64,000 bases of DNA from JACDAN01 sp963802375 (GCA_963802375.1 CAWDIJ010000009.1:1-64000); one strand, 5' to 3'; positions 17,764 through 26,613 are shown, counted from the stretch's first letter. A program made the numbers and translations. Notes: a model not told the origin generated them from the sequence alone.

Positions 17764-19347
17764 TCACCTGTACTCGGCGAAGTAGGCTCGGATCAGCCCG
17801 TCGCCGTACTGTCGCACGCCCTTCACGTTCGCAGTCACCCCATGGCGGTTGACCGGGTGCCAGAGGTAGATCAACGGCAGCTCCGTGCGCAGGACGCGGA
17901 ACGCGGCGCGGTAGAGCGTCTTCCGTGCCTTTTCTGTCGCTGCCTTCCGGGCGTTGTCGAGCAGGAGGTCCATCCGTCCGGCTCCCCACCCGAGGTTGTT
18001 CAGCGATCCCTTCGAGTGGACGAACTGGTAGATGTTGCCGTCCGGGTCGACACGTCCTGACCAGCCGATCGCGAACGCCTCGTAGTTGCCCTGGTCCTGT
18101 CGCCGGAGCGCGGTCACGAACTCGGTCGGCTGCAGATCGACCTGGAAGCCCGCTTCCCTCGCCAGCGACTGGATCACCTGGCCGAGACGTGCCGCGACCT
18201 GATCCGTGCCGATCATCAGCCGAACACGGATCGGCGTCGACATTCCCGTGCTCCTGATCAGCGAACGGGCACGCGAGAGGTTGCGCCCCGGACACTTGAT
18301 CGACGCGTCGTAGTAGGGGCTCGCCGGCGGAACTGGGAGACATCCGGGCAGGACGGTCCCTCCGAACACGACGCGGTTGATCACCTTCCGGTCGAGCGAG
18401 AGCTCGAACGCCTGCCGCAACGCCCTGCGTGCGGCGAGCGGCGTGCCGGTGTTCTCGAACGGCTTTCCGATCCCGTTCTTGTTCCCGATGTTGATCGAGA
18501 TCCCCTGGTAGCCGATCGAGGTCGCCTTCAGGACTCGCAGGCTCCGGTCCCGCTGGATCGCCGGCAGGTCGGTCGACGCGATGCGGTCGAGCACGTTGAT
18601 GTCGTGAGAGCGCAGGTTCGCGGCGCGCGCGCTCGTGTCCGTGATGATCCGGAAGACGATCCGGTTCAGCTTCACGCGACTCCGGGCGTAGTAGAACTGC
18701 GACTTGTCGAGGACGATCCGGTCTCCGGCCGTGCGACTCGTGAACTTGAACCCGCCGACGCACACCGGGGCCGACGCGAACCGCGTCCCGAGCTGGTCGA
18801 GCGCCCGCGGCGACATGATCATCCCGGCCCGGTCCGCCAGCTGGGCTGTCAGCGGCGAGAACCGTGCGTTGAGCCGGAGCCGAACGGTGTAGTTGTTCAC
18901 GACCTGGACGGCCGTGATCGGCGAGATCTCGCTCGCGCGAGCCGATCCCGCCAGCGTCCGGTGCCGGTCGAGCGACGTCTTCACCGCCTGGGCATTCAGC
19001 GGTGTTCCGTCGTTGAACCGAATACCGCGGCGGATCCTGATCGTCATCGTCCTCTTGTTGCCCGAAAGGATCGGCATCGCCGCTGCGAGCTGCGGAACGA
19101 TCTGAAGGCGCGCATTCAGGTCGTAGAGCTTCTCGCACATGTGCAGAAAGACCATGCGCCCGACAAAGGTCCGCGCGAGCGTCGGATCGAGCGCATCGGG
19201 GTCTTCGGCCAGACCGATCGTGAGCGTCCCGCCGGCGCGCGACTCGGCTGCGACCGAGCCACCGGCTCCGGTGGCGAGCAGGCCCGTCGCCACCAGCACG
19301 AGTACCGCAACGGCACTCCGCAACCGACCGGTGCGAATTCTGTTCAT
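17764..19347 (-). CDS. Extracellular solute-binding protein family 5 (peptide/nickel type)
   Basis: The 527-residue secreted protein has a Sec signal (RLRSAVAVLVLVATGLLATG) without an obvious lipobox cysteine, followed by the family 5 start GGTLTIGLAEDPDALDPT and IRRGIRFNDGTPLNAQAV near residue 117. It captures peptides or similar ligands and delivers them to the OppBCDF-like transporter downstream. It is the first gene of the operon, divergent from the TauE halves. Confidence 0.93.
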   Translation of the reverse strand: MNRIRTGRLRSAVAVLVLVATGLLATGAGGSVAAESRAGGTLTIGLAEDPDALDPTLARTFVGRMVFLHMCEKLYDLNARLQIVPQLAAAMPILSGNKRTMTIRIRRGIRFNDGTPLNAQAVKTSLDRHRTLAGSARASEISPITAVQVVNNYTVRLRLNARFSPLTAQLADRAGMIMSPRALDQLGTRFASAPVCVGGFKFTSRTAGDRIVLDKSQFYYARSRVKLNRIVFRIITDTSARAANLRSHDINVLDRIASTDLPAIQRDRSLRVLKATSIGYQGISINIGNKNGIGKPFENTGTPLAARRALRQAFELSLDRKVINRVVFGGTVLPGCLPVPPASPYYDASIKCPGRNLSRARSLIRSTGMSTPIRVRLMIGTDQVAARLGQVIQSLAREAGFQVDLQPTEFVTALRRQDQGNYEAFAIGWSGRVDPDGNIYQFVHSKGSLNNLGWGAGRMDLLLDNARKAATEKARKTLYRAAFRVLRTELPLIYLWHPVNRHGVTANVKGVRQYGDGLIRAYFAEYR

Positions 19348-19430
19348 CAGTCCCCTCCTGACGTTGGTGCCAGATCCCTCCCGGCGTCTCGCCTTGCTGA
19401 GCGGGCGCCGACTTTACCAGGTGTATCCAT

Positions 19431-19459
19431 TTGACGGCTGATTGGATCCAATGTTGGTA
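19431..19459 (+). promoter_or_regulatory. Promoter-like elements with a perfect 12-bp palindrome
   Basis: TTGACG (19431-19436) and TTGGTA (19454-19459) are 17 bases apart and read toward the TauE gene at 19471. Between them lies the perfect palindrome ATTGGATCCAAT (19441-19452). The GntR/FCD regulator encoded at 20225 is the natural candidate to bind it and so control both this operon and the divergent peptide-uptake operon. Confidence 0.5.
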
Positions 19460-19470
19460 CCCTCTGGCCC

Positions 19471-19851
19471 GTGGCCGTCGCCCTATCGTCTCGTTCGTAC
19501 TACGGACGCCTGGGGGCGATCGGACTTGCCGGGGGGCTTTTCTCCGGGTTGCTCGGAGTCGGCGGCGGCGTCGTGATGGTGCCGCTGTTCGTGCTCTGGG
19601 GCGGTTACGGCCAGCGGGACGCGCACGCCGTCTCACTGGGCGCGATCATCCCGATCAGCGCCGCAGGCGTCCTGGCCTTCGGCGCTGCAGGCGAGATCCG
19701 TCTCTGGGAGGCGCTAGCGCTGGCAGCGGGGTCGATCGTCGGAGCCCAGGTCGGAGCCCGGCTGCTGGCGCGAGCAGACGAGCGGAAGCTCAAGCTCGCC
19801 TTCGGCGTGTTCATGCTGATCGTTGCGGGGCTCTTGGCGGTCGGGCGCTGA
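19471..19851 (+). CDS. TauE/SafE half-length permease, first half
   Basis: This 126-residue membrane protein has four hydrophobic segments and the family motif GLFSGLLGVGGGVVMVP near residue 19. TauE/SafE proteins export sulfite or organosulfonates and are normally about 250 residues, with this motif occurring twice. Here a stop ends the protein after one copy. The start is GTG at 19471. The next gene encodes the second copy. Confidence 0.82.
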   Translation: MAVALSSRSYYGRLGAIGLAGGLFSGLLGVGGGVVMVPLFVLWGGYGQRDAHAVSLGAIIPISAAGVLAFGAAGEIRLWEALALAAGSIVGAQVGARLLARADERKLKLAFGVFMLIVAGLLAVGR

Positions 19852-20228
19852 GCACGTTCGGGCTCTACGTGGCACTGATCGCGTTCGGCGCGACGGCCGG
19901 CGTGCTCGCCGGGCTGCTGGGCGTCGGCGGCGGCATTCTCCTCGTGCCGTTCCTCGTTCTCGCGGTGGGCATGACGCAGCACGAAGCCGAGGCGACCTCG
20001 CTGCTGGTGATCCTCCCCACAGCCCTCGCCGCCAGCGTGGCGCTCAGACGGCGTCACGTCGGCGACCTGCCCATAGCGCTCGCCGTGGGGACCATCGGCG
20101 CGGCCGGTGCGATTGCCGGCGTCATGCTCGCCCTCGCCCTCGACGCCGACGTGCTGCGGCTCGTCTTCGCGGCCTTGCTCGCCCTCGTCGGCGCACGTCT
20201 CATCCGGGACGCACGCACGGTCCAATGA
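19848..20228 (+). CDS. TauE/SafE half-length permease, second half; probable CTG start
   Basis: This 126-residue partner carries VLAGLLGVGGGILLVPFLV and three or four helices. It overlaps the first half by four bases as CTGA, with CTG as the likely initiator; GTG at 19869 is the only nearby conventional start and would trim the first helix. The two equal halves would assemble into a TauE-like dimer (inference). Its stop overlaps the GntR start. Confidence 0.75.
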   Translation: MSTFGLYVALIAFGATAGVLAGLLGVGGGILLVPFLVLAVGMTQHEAEATSLLVILPTALAASVALRRRHVGDLPIALAVGTIGAAGAIAGVMLALALDADVLRLVFAALLALVGARLIRDARTVQ

Positions 20229-20956
20229 GCACCCGGCAGGCCGACACAGTCGAGTCGACGGTCGAACGGCTCGCACTTGCGATCCAGGCTCGAGTGCTGA
20301 GCGGCGAAGTGCCTGTCGGGACCCGACTCCGTCAGGAGGCGCTCGCGGAGGAGTTCGGTGTGAGCCGGACGCCGGTTCGCGAAGCGCTGCGCCAGCTGCA
20401 GACGACCGGCCTGCTCGAGCTGCTCCCCAACCGAGGAGCAGTGGTCCGTGGGCCCTCGGCGCGAGAGATCCGCGAGGCCTACGAGGTGCGCGCCGAGCTC
20501 GAGGGCCTCGCGGCCGAGCTCGCCGCCGAGCGGATCAGCGACCGCGACCTCCTTCGCCTACGCGAGGCCCAAAGCCTGTTTCGGAAGTCGGTCACCGCGC
20601 TGATCGCACGGCGTGCGCGTCGCCCGGCGCCGTGGAAGGACGAGAGCGTCTGGGTGAAGGCGAATGATCTCTTCCACCAGGCAGTTCTGGACGCCTCGGG
20701 AAACGACCGGCTGAGCGAGACCATTGCCGACCTCCATCGCCGATTTCCTCGTGACCTCACATGGATCGCCCTTTCGCAGAGCTCGCCGCTGCTGGAGGAG
20801 AACGTCGAGCAGCACGAGGCCGTCCTTCGAGCGATTGAACACCGCGACCCGGTCGAAGCGCGCAGGGCCATGGTCGAGCACGTGCGGACCGCGGGAGAGC
20901 TGGTCACGCTGCACTTCGAGCAGGCCGCCTCGGAGGCCGAGCAGCCCTCGGGCTAG
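20225..20956 (+). CDS. GntR-family regulator, FCD (FadR) subfamily
   Basis: The 243-residue protein has an N-terminal winged helix (GTRLRQEALAEEFGVSRTPV, then REALRQLQTTGLL) and a C-terminal FCD ligand-binding domain with DLFHQAVLDASGN and EQHEAVLRAIEHRD, whose His and Asp residues usually bind a metal for carboxylate ligands. It is co-translated with the TauE halves. It probably senses a carboxylate or amino-acid derivative and controls the 11-20 kb uptake region (inference). Confidence 0.92.
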   Translation: MSTRQADTVESTVERLALAIQARVLSGEVPVGTRLRQEALAEEFGVSRTPVREALRQLQTTGLLELLPNRGAVVRGPSAREIREAYEVRAELEGLAAELAAERISDRDLLRLREAQSLFRKSVTALIARRARRPAPWKDESVWVKANDLFHQAVLDASGNDRLSETIADLHRRFPRDLTWIALSQSSPLLEENVEQHEAVLRAIEHRDPVEARRAMVEHVRTAGELVTLHFEQAASEAEQPSG

Positions 20957-22350
20957 GCGCTCAGCTTCTCCCGCAGCAGGTCGTTGACGACCTTCGGGTC
21001 GGCCTTGCCCTGAGTCTCGCGCATCACCTGGCCGACGAAGAAGCCGAGCAGCCCCTCCTTGCCACCCCGGTAGGACTCCACCTGGCCCGGGTTCGCCTCC
21101 AAGATCCGGTCGACGATCGGCTCGAGCTCGGAGGTGTCCGCGACCAGGCTGTCGCCGAGGTACGCATCGGCCGAGAAACCGGGGTCCCCGCTCTTGCCGA
21201 GAGCCTCGAGAAACCGGTCGCGGGGGATCCGTGACCGGGCCTCGATCAGCTTGCCCAGCTCGTCCGCGTCGACGGCTTCCGAGTCGACGCCCGACGCGGC
21301 GAACTGGTTCATCAGCACGTTCGCGACCGCTCGCCGGTCGCCCGGCACGCGTTCGTAGAGCGCGTCTCGCCCGCTCGTGACGAGGTCCGCAGCCGTTGCG
21401 TGGTCGAGGTCGGCGGCAAGGCGGTGGATCCGGGCTCCCGGAAGCTCAGGGAGTTCGCTGCGGGCGCGCTCGACCAGCTCCGCAGGTGGCTCGATCGGCA
21501 CGAGATCGGGCTCCGGGAAGTAGCGGTAGTCCTGCGCCTCCTCCTTCGATCGGAGCGGCGGGGCCGACTCCTTGCCGGGATCGAAGTGCAGCGTCTCCTG
21601 CTCCACCTCGCCCCCTGACTCGTAGATCGCGATCTGGCGCTCGACCTCCCGCTCGATCGCGCGCGCGGCGAACGCGAACGAGTTCAGGTTCTTCAGCTCG
21701 GTGCGGGTGCGCAGCTCGTCCGATCCCTCTGGCCGGACGGAGACGTTGACGTCGAACCGGAGCGAGCCCTTCTCCATCTCCGCGTCGGAGATCCCGAGCT
21801 CGACGACTGTCTGGCGGAGCAGCTGGAGGAAGCGGCGGGCCTCGTCTGCGGAGCGGAGATCTGGCCGCGTGACGATCTCGACGAGCGGCGTCCCGGCCCG
21901 GTTGAAGTCGACGAGCGTCGCGCTCGCGCCGGAGATCCGCCCCTCGGCGGTGCCGAGGTGGACATTCTTGGCCGCGTCCTCCTCCAGGTGGGCGCGGACG
22001 ATCCCGACCTCCTTGTCGCTCTCGCCCGGGACGACCATCCGGCCGTCCAGGCACAGCGGCTCGTCGTACTGGGAGATCTGGTACGCCTTCGGATTGTCCG
22101 GGTAAAAGTAGTTCTTGCGGTGAAAGACCGCGTGCTCCGCGATCCGGCACTCAAGGGCCAGGCCGAGCTTGATCGTCCACTCGACCGCCTTCGCGTTCGG
22201 CACCGGCAGCGAGCCCGGGTAAGCGAGACAGACGGGGCAGGTCCGCGTGTTCTCCGCCTCGGAATAGGCGACCTCGCAGCGGCAGAACATCTTCGTCCGC
22301 GTCTTGAGGTGGATGTGGATCTCCAGCCCGATCACCGGCTCCCACCTCAC
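20953..22350 (-). CDS. gatB: Aspartyl/glutamyl-tRNA amidotransferase subunit B
   Basis: The 465-residue kinase subunit has the GatB opening VIGLEIHIHLKTRTKMFC, zinc cysteines (CRCEVAYSEAENTRTCPVC), NKAD-type FDVNVSVRPEGSDELRTRTE and the C-terminal tRNA-binding YqeY-like tail ending VNDLLREKL. It phosphorylates mischarged Glu-tRNA(Gln) or Asp-tRNA(Asn) for amidation. The start is GTG at 22350. Its stop overlaps the convergent GntR gene by four bases. Confidence 0.96.
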   Translation of the reverse strand: MRWEPVIGLEIHIHLKTRTKMFCRCEVAYSEAENTRTCPVCLAYPGSLPVPNAKAVEWTIKLGLALECRIAEHAVFHRKNYFYPDNPKAYQISQYDEPLCLDGRMVVPGESDKEVGIVRAHLEEDAAKNVHLGTAEGRISGASATLVDFNRAGTPLVEIVTRPDLRSADEARRFLQLLRQTVVELGISDAEMEKGSLRFDVNVSVRPEGSDELRTRTELKNLNSFAFAARAIEREVERQIAIYESGGEVEQETLHFDPGKESAPPLRSKEEAQDYRYFPEPDLVPIEPPAELVERARSELPELPGARIHRLAADLDHATAADLVTSGRDALYERVPGDRRAVANVLMNQFAASGVDSEAVDADELGKLIEARSRIPRDRFLEALGKSGDPGFSADAYLGDSLVADTSELEPIVDRILEANPGQVESYRGGKEGLLGFFVGQVMRETQGKADPKVVNDLLREKLSA

Positions 22351-22360
22351 GTCCCTGGCC

Positions 22361-22478
22361 GCCTTTCGCTCCCGCCCGGCGGAGCCGGGCTCCGCGAAAG
22401 GCTGACGACGCTGGCGGCGGGATACTGCGCCCGAGCCGCTTGTCCGTGCGTCTGAGCACTGTCCTGCGCGGCTCGGGC
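22361..22478 (-). other. Two large stem-loops in the gatA-gatB gap
   Basis: Arms 22361-22369 and 22394-22402 (9 bp) form one hairpin ending about ten bases before the gatB start. Arms 22429-22439 and 22468-22478 (11 bp) form a second, with an inner GTGC/GCAC stem. The gap carries no reading frame of interest. Roles as RNA processing, partial termination or ribosome-site control are possible. The first hairpin contains the 15-base element shared with 8782. Confidence 0.6.
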
Positions 22479-22519
22479 TTGCCTCCCTTGCCAGCGCCGC
22501 CCCAGGAACGTGAGGACGC

Positions 22520-23923
22520 TCACTGGAGCCTCCCCGGGACGAAGTCGAAGCCGATCGCCAGCTCCAGCGCGTGGCCGGCGCGGAAGAGCAGATTCTCCGA
22601 GAACTGCGGACCGATCAGCTGAAAGCCGACTGGCAGGCCGTCCGAGAACCCGCACGGGATGGAGAGACCGGGCAGGCCGGCCATGTTCGACGGGATCGTC
22701 AGCACGTCGGAGAGGTACATGGCAAGTGGGTTCTCGGCCTTCTCGCCGAGCTTGAAGGCGACCGTGGGCGACGTCGGGCTGACCAGCACGTCGAACTGCT
22801 CGAAGGCGGCGGCGTGCTCCTGTGCGATCACCGTTCGGACTTTCTGGGCCTGGCCGTAGAAGGCGTCGTAGTAGCCGGCCGAGAGCGCGTAGGCGCCGAG
22901 CATGATCCGGCGCTTCGGCTCGTCGCCGAACCCGGCGTCGCGTGTCTTCTCGTACATCTCTCGGACATTCGCGCCGTCCACGCGCAGCCCGTAACGGGCG
23001 CCGTCGTACCGGGCGAGGTTGGACGAGGCCTCCGCCGGCGCGACGAGGTAGTAACAGGCAAGGCCGTAGTCGACGGAGCGCGGCAGGCTCGTCTCCCCCA
23101 CCTCGGCGCCGAGCTCGCGGCAGAGCTCGATCGTCCTGTCGACCGCCTCCTTCACCCCCGGCTCGATGCCCTCGGCCTCGTTCAGCTCGCGAGGGACACC
23201 GACGCGGACGCCGTTGAGGTCCTCACGCTCAGGGATCGCGACCGGCTCGGGGAGATCCACGGTCGTCGTGTCGCACGGGTCACGGCCGGCGACGATCCGA
23301 TAGAGCAACGCGTTGTCGCGGACCGTCTTCGTCATCGGGCCGATCTGGTCGAGGCTCGACGCGAAGGCGACGATCCCGTAGCGGGAGACCGTTCCGTACG
23401 TCGGGCGCAGGCCGACGATCCCGCAGAGCGCCGCCGGCTGTTTCACCGACCCGCCGGTGTCGGAGCCGAGCGCCCAGGGCGCCAGGCCGGCGGCGACCGC
23501 CGCCGCGGAGCCGCCCGACGACCCGCCGGGGACGCGCTCGGGATCCCACGGGTTCCGCGTCGGACCGTACGCCGAGTTCTCGGTGGACGAGCCCATCGCG
23601 AACTCATCCATGTTCGTCTTGCCCAGCAGTGTCAGGCCTTTGTGCCGACAGCGAGTCGCAACTGTGGCGTCGAAGACAGGGACATAGCCTTCGAGGATCT
23701 TCGAGCCCGCCGTCGTCTCCACCCCGCGCGTCGAGATCACATCTTTGAAGGCGATCGGAACTCCGTTGACGTCGGTCCTCTCGACTGTGCGCAGGTACGC
23801 GTTCAGCTCGTCGTTGCGCTCGTCGATTGCGTCGAGGTACGCGCGGCGCAGCTCCTCGGCCGACACTTCGCTCTCAAGGAGACGCATTGCCTCCTCGGCG
23901 GTCAGGCGCAGGGTGTCGATCAC
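22520..23923 (-). CDS. gatA: Aspartyl/glutamyl-tRNA amidotransferase subunit A
   Basis: The 467-residue amidase subunit has the Ser-cisSer-Lys signature: Lys in GVPIAFKDVI, serine-rich PGGSSGGSAAAVAAGLAP and SDTGGSVKQPAALCG. It releases ammonia from glutamine for tRNA amidation. GTG at 23923 forms a GTGA overlap with the gatC stop, so the much longer upstream frame is not the start. Confidence 0.96.
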   Translation of the reverse strand: MIDTLRLTAEEAMRLLESEVSAEELRRAYLDAIDERNDELNAYLRTVERTDVNGVPIAFKDVISTRGVETTAGSKILEGYVPVFDATVATRCRHKGLTLLGKTNMDEFAMGSSTENSAYGPTRNPWDPERVPGGSSGGSAAAVAAGLAPWALGSDTGGSVKQPAALCGIVGLRPTYGTVSRYGIVAFASSLDQIGPMTKTVRDNALLYRIVAGRDPCDTTTVDLPEPVAIPEREDLNGVRVGVPRELNEAEGIEPGVKEAVDRTIELCRELGAEVGETSLPRSVDYGLACYYLVAPAEASSNLARYDGARYGLRVDGANVREMYEKTRDAGFGDEPKRRIMLGAYALSAGYYDAFYGQAQKVRTVIAQEHAAAFEQFDVLVSPTSPTVAFKLGEKAENPLAMYLSDVLTIPSNMAGLPGLSIPCGFSDGLPVGFQLIGPQFSENLLFRAGHALELAIGFDFVPGRLQ

Positions 23924-24201
23924 GCGGGCGGCACCTTGAAGAAGCCTCCGTGCCGATCCGGGGCGTTCTCCAGCGCCTCGTCGGTGGGAAGTGACGGACG
24001 CGGCTCGTCCTCGGCCCACACGTTCACGAGGTCGAGCGGGTGCGCTGTTGGCTCGACGTCGGAGAGGTCGAGCTCGGCCACCTTGGCGACGGCGTCGAGG
24101 ATCGCGCTCAGCTGCTCGGTGAACCGACCGACCTCATCGTCGGTGAGCTCGAGCCGAGCAAGTCGCGCCACGTGGAGAACTTCGTCGCGTGTGATTGCCA
24201 T
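23920..24201 (-). CDS. gatC: Aspartyl/glutamyl-tRNA amidotransferase subunit C
   Basis: The 93-residue scaffold subunit matches the family from MAITRDEVLHVARLARLEL to the C-terminal ENAPDRHGGFFKVP. It wraps around GatA and stabilises the complex. It is the first gene of gatC-gatA-gatB, directly after the csp terminator. AAGGA lies upstream of the ATG. Confidence 0.95.
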   Translation of the reverse strand: MAITRDEVLHVARLARLELTDDEVGRFTEQLSAILDAVAKVAELDLSDVEPTAHPLDLVNVWAEDEPRPSLPTDEALENAPDRHGGFFKVPPA

Positions 24202-24215
24202 CAGAACGATCCTTC

Positions 24216-24245
24216 CAAAAAGAAAGGCGGGCCTCTCGGCCCGCC
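24216..24245 (-). terminator. Intrinsic terminator of the cold-shock gene
   Basis: An 8-bp GC stem (24226-24233 with 24238-24245) with a four-base loop is followed on the minus strand by TTTCTTTTT. It lies about 24 bases after the csp stop and just before gatC, separating the two transcripts. Confidence 0.88.
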
Positions 24246-24268
24246 TTAGAAACGAAACGAGAGAGTGT

Positions 24269-24469
24269 CTAGACCGGCATGACGTTCGACGCCTGCAGGC
24301 CCTTGTCGCCCTGCACGACCTCGAACTGAACCTTCTGGCCCTCGGTCAGTGACCGGTAGCCCTCTGACTGGATCGCCGAGTGATGAACGAAGACGTCGTC
24401 GCCGTCCTCACGCTCGATGAATCCGTAACCCTTCTCGTTCGAAAACCACTTAACGGTGCCCTCAGGCAA
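24269..24469 (-). CDS. Cold-shock protein (CspA family)
   Basis: The 66-residue single-domain RNA chaperone has GTVKWFSNEKGYGFIERE (RNP1), DVFVHHSAI (RNP2) and the usual QVQFEV-type strand. TTG at 24469 is chosen because AAGGAGG lies six bases upstream; the longer frame would translate the Shine-Dalgarno. It has its own terminator. A structured 5' leader may give cold control, as in the family. Confidence 0.94.
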   Translation of the reverse strand: MPEGTVKWFSNEKGYGFIEREDGDDVFVHHSAIQSEGYRSLTEGQKVQFEVVQGDKGLQASNVMPV

Positions 24470-24541
24470 TCGTTCCTCCTTCAACTACGAACGACGGCCC
24501 GGGCACCGAGCCGCCGAACAAGTGCTTGAACGCGCGGGACC

Positions 24542-25375
24542 TTAGCAGCGTCTGCGACGGGCGGCTTCGACCGTGTTGCGGAGGAGGGACGCGATCGTCA
24601 TCGGCCCGACCCCGCCGGGAACCGGTGTGAGCAGGCCGGCGACGTCCGCAGCCGCGGGATCGACGTCGCCGCGCAGGCCCTCGTCCGTCCGGTTCATGCC
24701 GACGTCCACCACGGTCGCGCCGGGCTTGACCATGTCCGCAGTGACCACGTCCACCTGTCCGACGGCGACGACGAGGACGTCCGCCTCGCGCGTGACCGCA
24801 CCCAGATCGGCAGTGCGCGAATGCGCCGTCGTCACCGTCGCGTTCGCGGCGAGGAGCAGCATGGACACCGGCTTGCCGACGATCAGGCTGCGGCCGACGA
24901 CCACAGCCCGCGCGCCCGTGAGCGGGACGTCGTACTCCTGGAGGAGCCGCATGATCCCGACCGGGGTCGCAGGCACGAACCGCGGCTCGCCCATGTAGAG
25001 CCGCGCTGCATTGTCGGGGTGGAAGCCGTCGACATCCTTCGCGGGATCGAGTCGGCGGACCGCAGCCTCCTCGTCGAGATGGTCCGGCAACGGCGACTGA
25101 ACGAGGATTCCGTCGACGCCGTCGTCGGCGTTGAGCTCCGCGACCAGCCCCTCGAGGTCCTCCTGGGAGGTCTCCACCGCCAGCCGATGGTCGAGCGACC
25201 GGATGCCGATCTCCTGGGCGGCGTCGTGCTTGCGGCGTACGTAGATGTCCGACGCAGGGTCGTCGCCGACCAGGACCGTCGCGAGCCCGATGTCGCCGAG
25301 TTCGCGCACTTCCTCCGCGATCTCGGCGCGAAGTCGCTCCGCCAGTCCCTTCCCGTCCATGAGTCGTGCGGCCAC
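24542..25375 (-). CDS. folD: Bifunctional methylenetetrahydrofolate dehydrogenase/cyclohydrolase
   Basis: The 277-residue enzyme interconverts methylene-, methenyl- and formyl-tetrahydrofolate using NADP. It has YVRRKHDAAQEIGI with the catalytic Lys near residue 54, VQSPLPDHLDEEA, GRSLIVGKPVSMLLL and PGGVGPMTIASLL. The GTG at 25375 gives the usual start MAARLMDGKGLAERL. It is divergent from the HMG-CoA reductase gene with only 23 bases between starts, so at least one promoter must lie within a coding region or give a leaderless mRNA. Confidence 0.95.
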   Translation of the reverse strand: MAARLMDGKGLAERLRAEIAEEVRELGDIGLATVLVGDDPASDIYVRRKHDAAQEIGIRSLDHRLAVETSQEDLEGLVAELNADDGVDGILVQSPLPDHLDEEAAVRRLDPAKDVDGFHPDNAARLYMGEPRFVPATPVGIMRLLQEYDVPLTGARAVVVGRSLIVGKPVSMLLLAANATVTTAHSRTADLGAVTREADVLVVAVGQVDVVTADMVKPGATVVDVGMNRTDEGLRGDVDPAAADVAGLLTPVPGGVGPMTIASLLRNTVEAARRRRC

Positions 25376-25398
25376 GGCGGCGAGGTTAACCTGCGGCG

Positions 25399-26613
25399 GT
25401 GGAGCTTCGCCGCTGGCCGCGGAAGAACGATCCAGCGTCGATTCAGGCGCGCCAGGAGGCGCTGGACGGCCGCGTCGACCCGGAGGTGTTCCAGCACGAC
25501 CTGACTCCGTGGGCCAATGCCCAGGAGGCACTGACCGGCGTCTCGGTGATCCCGACCGCCGTCATCGGGCCGCTCACGATCTCGCTCGGTGAGTACGAGC
25601 TCACCGAGCCCGACGGCGCCGTGGTGGAACGGGGGCGCGCGACGGAGGAGGTCTTCGTCCCGCTCGCGCACACCGAGGGCTCGATGTCGGACTCGCTGTT
25701 CCGCGGCGCGAGGGCCGCCGCGGAGTCCGGCGGGTTCAGAACGTACGTGCTACAGGACAGAATCACCCGAGCATCCTGCTTCGTCTGCAAGTCGGTCGGC
25801 GAAGCGCTCGCGCTTGCGATCTGGATCGAGGCCGAGCTCGACGGTATGCGGGCATGGATCGCCGACCTCGACGACCCTTCCGTCTCGCGCCACGCGAAGC
25901 TGCGGGAGGTCAAGACGCACGTCGTCGGCCCGATGTGCCACGTCCTCTGGCGGTGGACGACGGGCGACGCGGTGGGGGCAAACATGATGACCCGCAACTC
26001 GTACTTCCTGAACATGGGCTACGTGATGGAGCGCGCGCCCGTGAAGCCCGAGCGCGCACTGCTCGAGGCCAACATGGGCGGCGACAAGAAGCCGTCCTAC
26101 GAGTATTTCCAAGAAGGCCACGGGAAGACAGTCATCGCCGAGACGACGCTGACCGAGGACGCGATCCGCCGCGTGCTGCGGACCACGATCGACGACCTGC
26201 TCGAGCTCTCGTGGGCGGGGACGCACGGCGCCGTCGCCTCGGGGATGCAGTCAGTCGCGTTCACGCCTGCGACGGCGATCGCCGCCATCTTCGCCGCTAC
26301 CGGCCAGGACCTCGGCATGGTGGGGACCAGCTCCATGTGCCACGGCACCGGACGGCGTGCGGAGGACGGCCTGCACGTGGCGCTGCGCCTGCCCGGGCTC
26401 GAGGTCAGCACAGTCGGCGGCGGCACCACCCTCCCCTATGCCCGCTCCTGGCTTGGCCTGATGGACTGCGCCGGGCGCGGAAAGGTCTACCGCTTCGCAC
26501 AGATCGTCGCGGCGGCAACGCTGGCGCTTGAGATCTCGGCGTCGGCGGCGATGGCCACGGCCGGATCGGCCAACTTCTTCAAGGCGCACTTCGAGCGCGG
26601 TGGGCTCCGCTGA
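25399..26613 (+). CDS. HMG-CoA reductase-like protein
   Basis: The 404-residue protein has the class I HMG-CoA reductase landmarks in order: VIPTAVIGPL, the catalytic Glu in VPLAHTEGSM, TTGDAVGANM, Lys in MGGDKKPSY, GKTVIAE, Asp in AATGQDLGM, the glycine-rich TVGGGTTLPYA and the C-terminal His in FFKAHFERGG. It reduces HMG-CoA to mevalonate, or acts in reverse in catabolic organisms. No other mevalonate gene is in the window. GTG is the likely start. The stop overlaps a thioesterase gene by 14 bases. Confidence 0.87.
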   Translation: MELRRWPRKNDPASIQARQEALDGRVDPEVFQHDLTPWANAQEALTGVSVIPTAVIGPLTISLGEYELTEPDGAVVERGRATEEVFVPLAHTEGSMSDSLFRGARAAAESGGFRTYVLQDRITRASCFVCKSVGEALALAIWIEAELDGMRAWIADLDDPSVSRHAKLREVKTHVVGPMCHVLWRWTTGDAVGANMMTRNSYFLNMGYVMERAPVKPERALLEANMGGDKKPSYEYFQEGHGKTVIAETTLTEDAIRRVLRTTIDDLLELSWAGTHGAVASGMQSVAFTPATAIAAIFAATGQDLGMVGTSSMCHGTGRRAEDGLHVALRLPGLEVSTVGGGTTLPYARSWLGLMDCAGRGKVYRFAQIVAAATLALEISASAAMATAGSANFFKAHFERGGLR

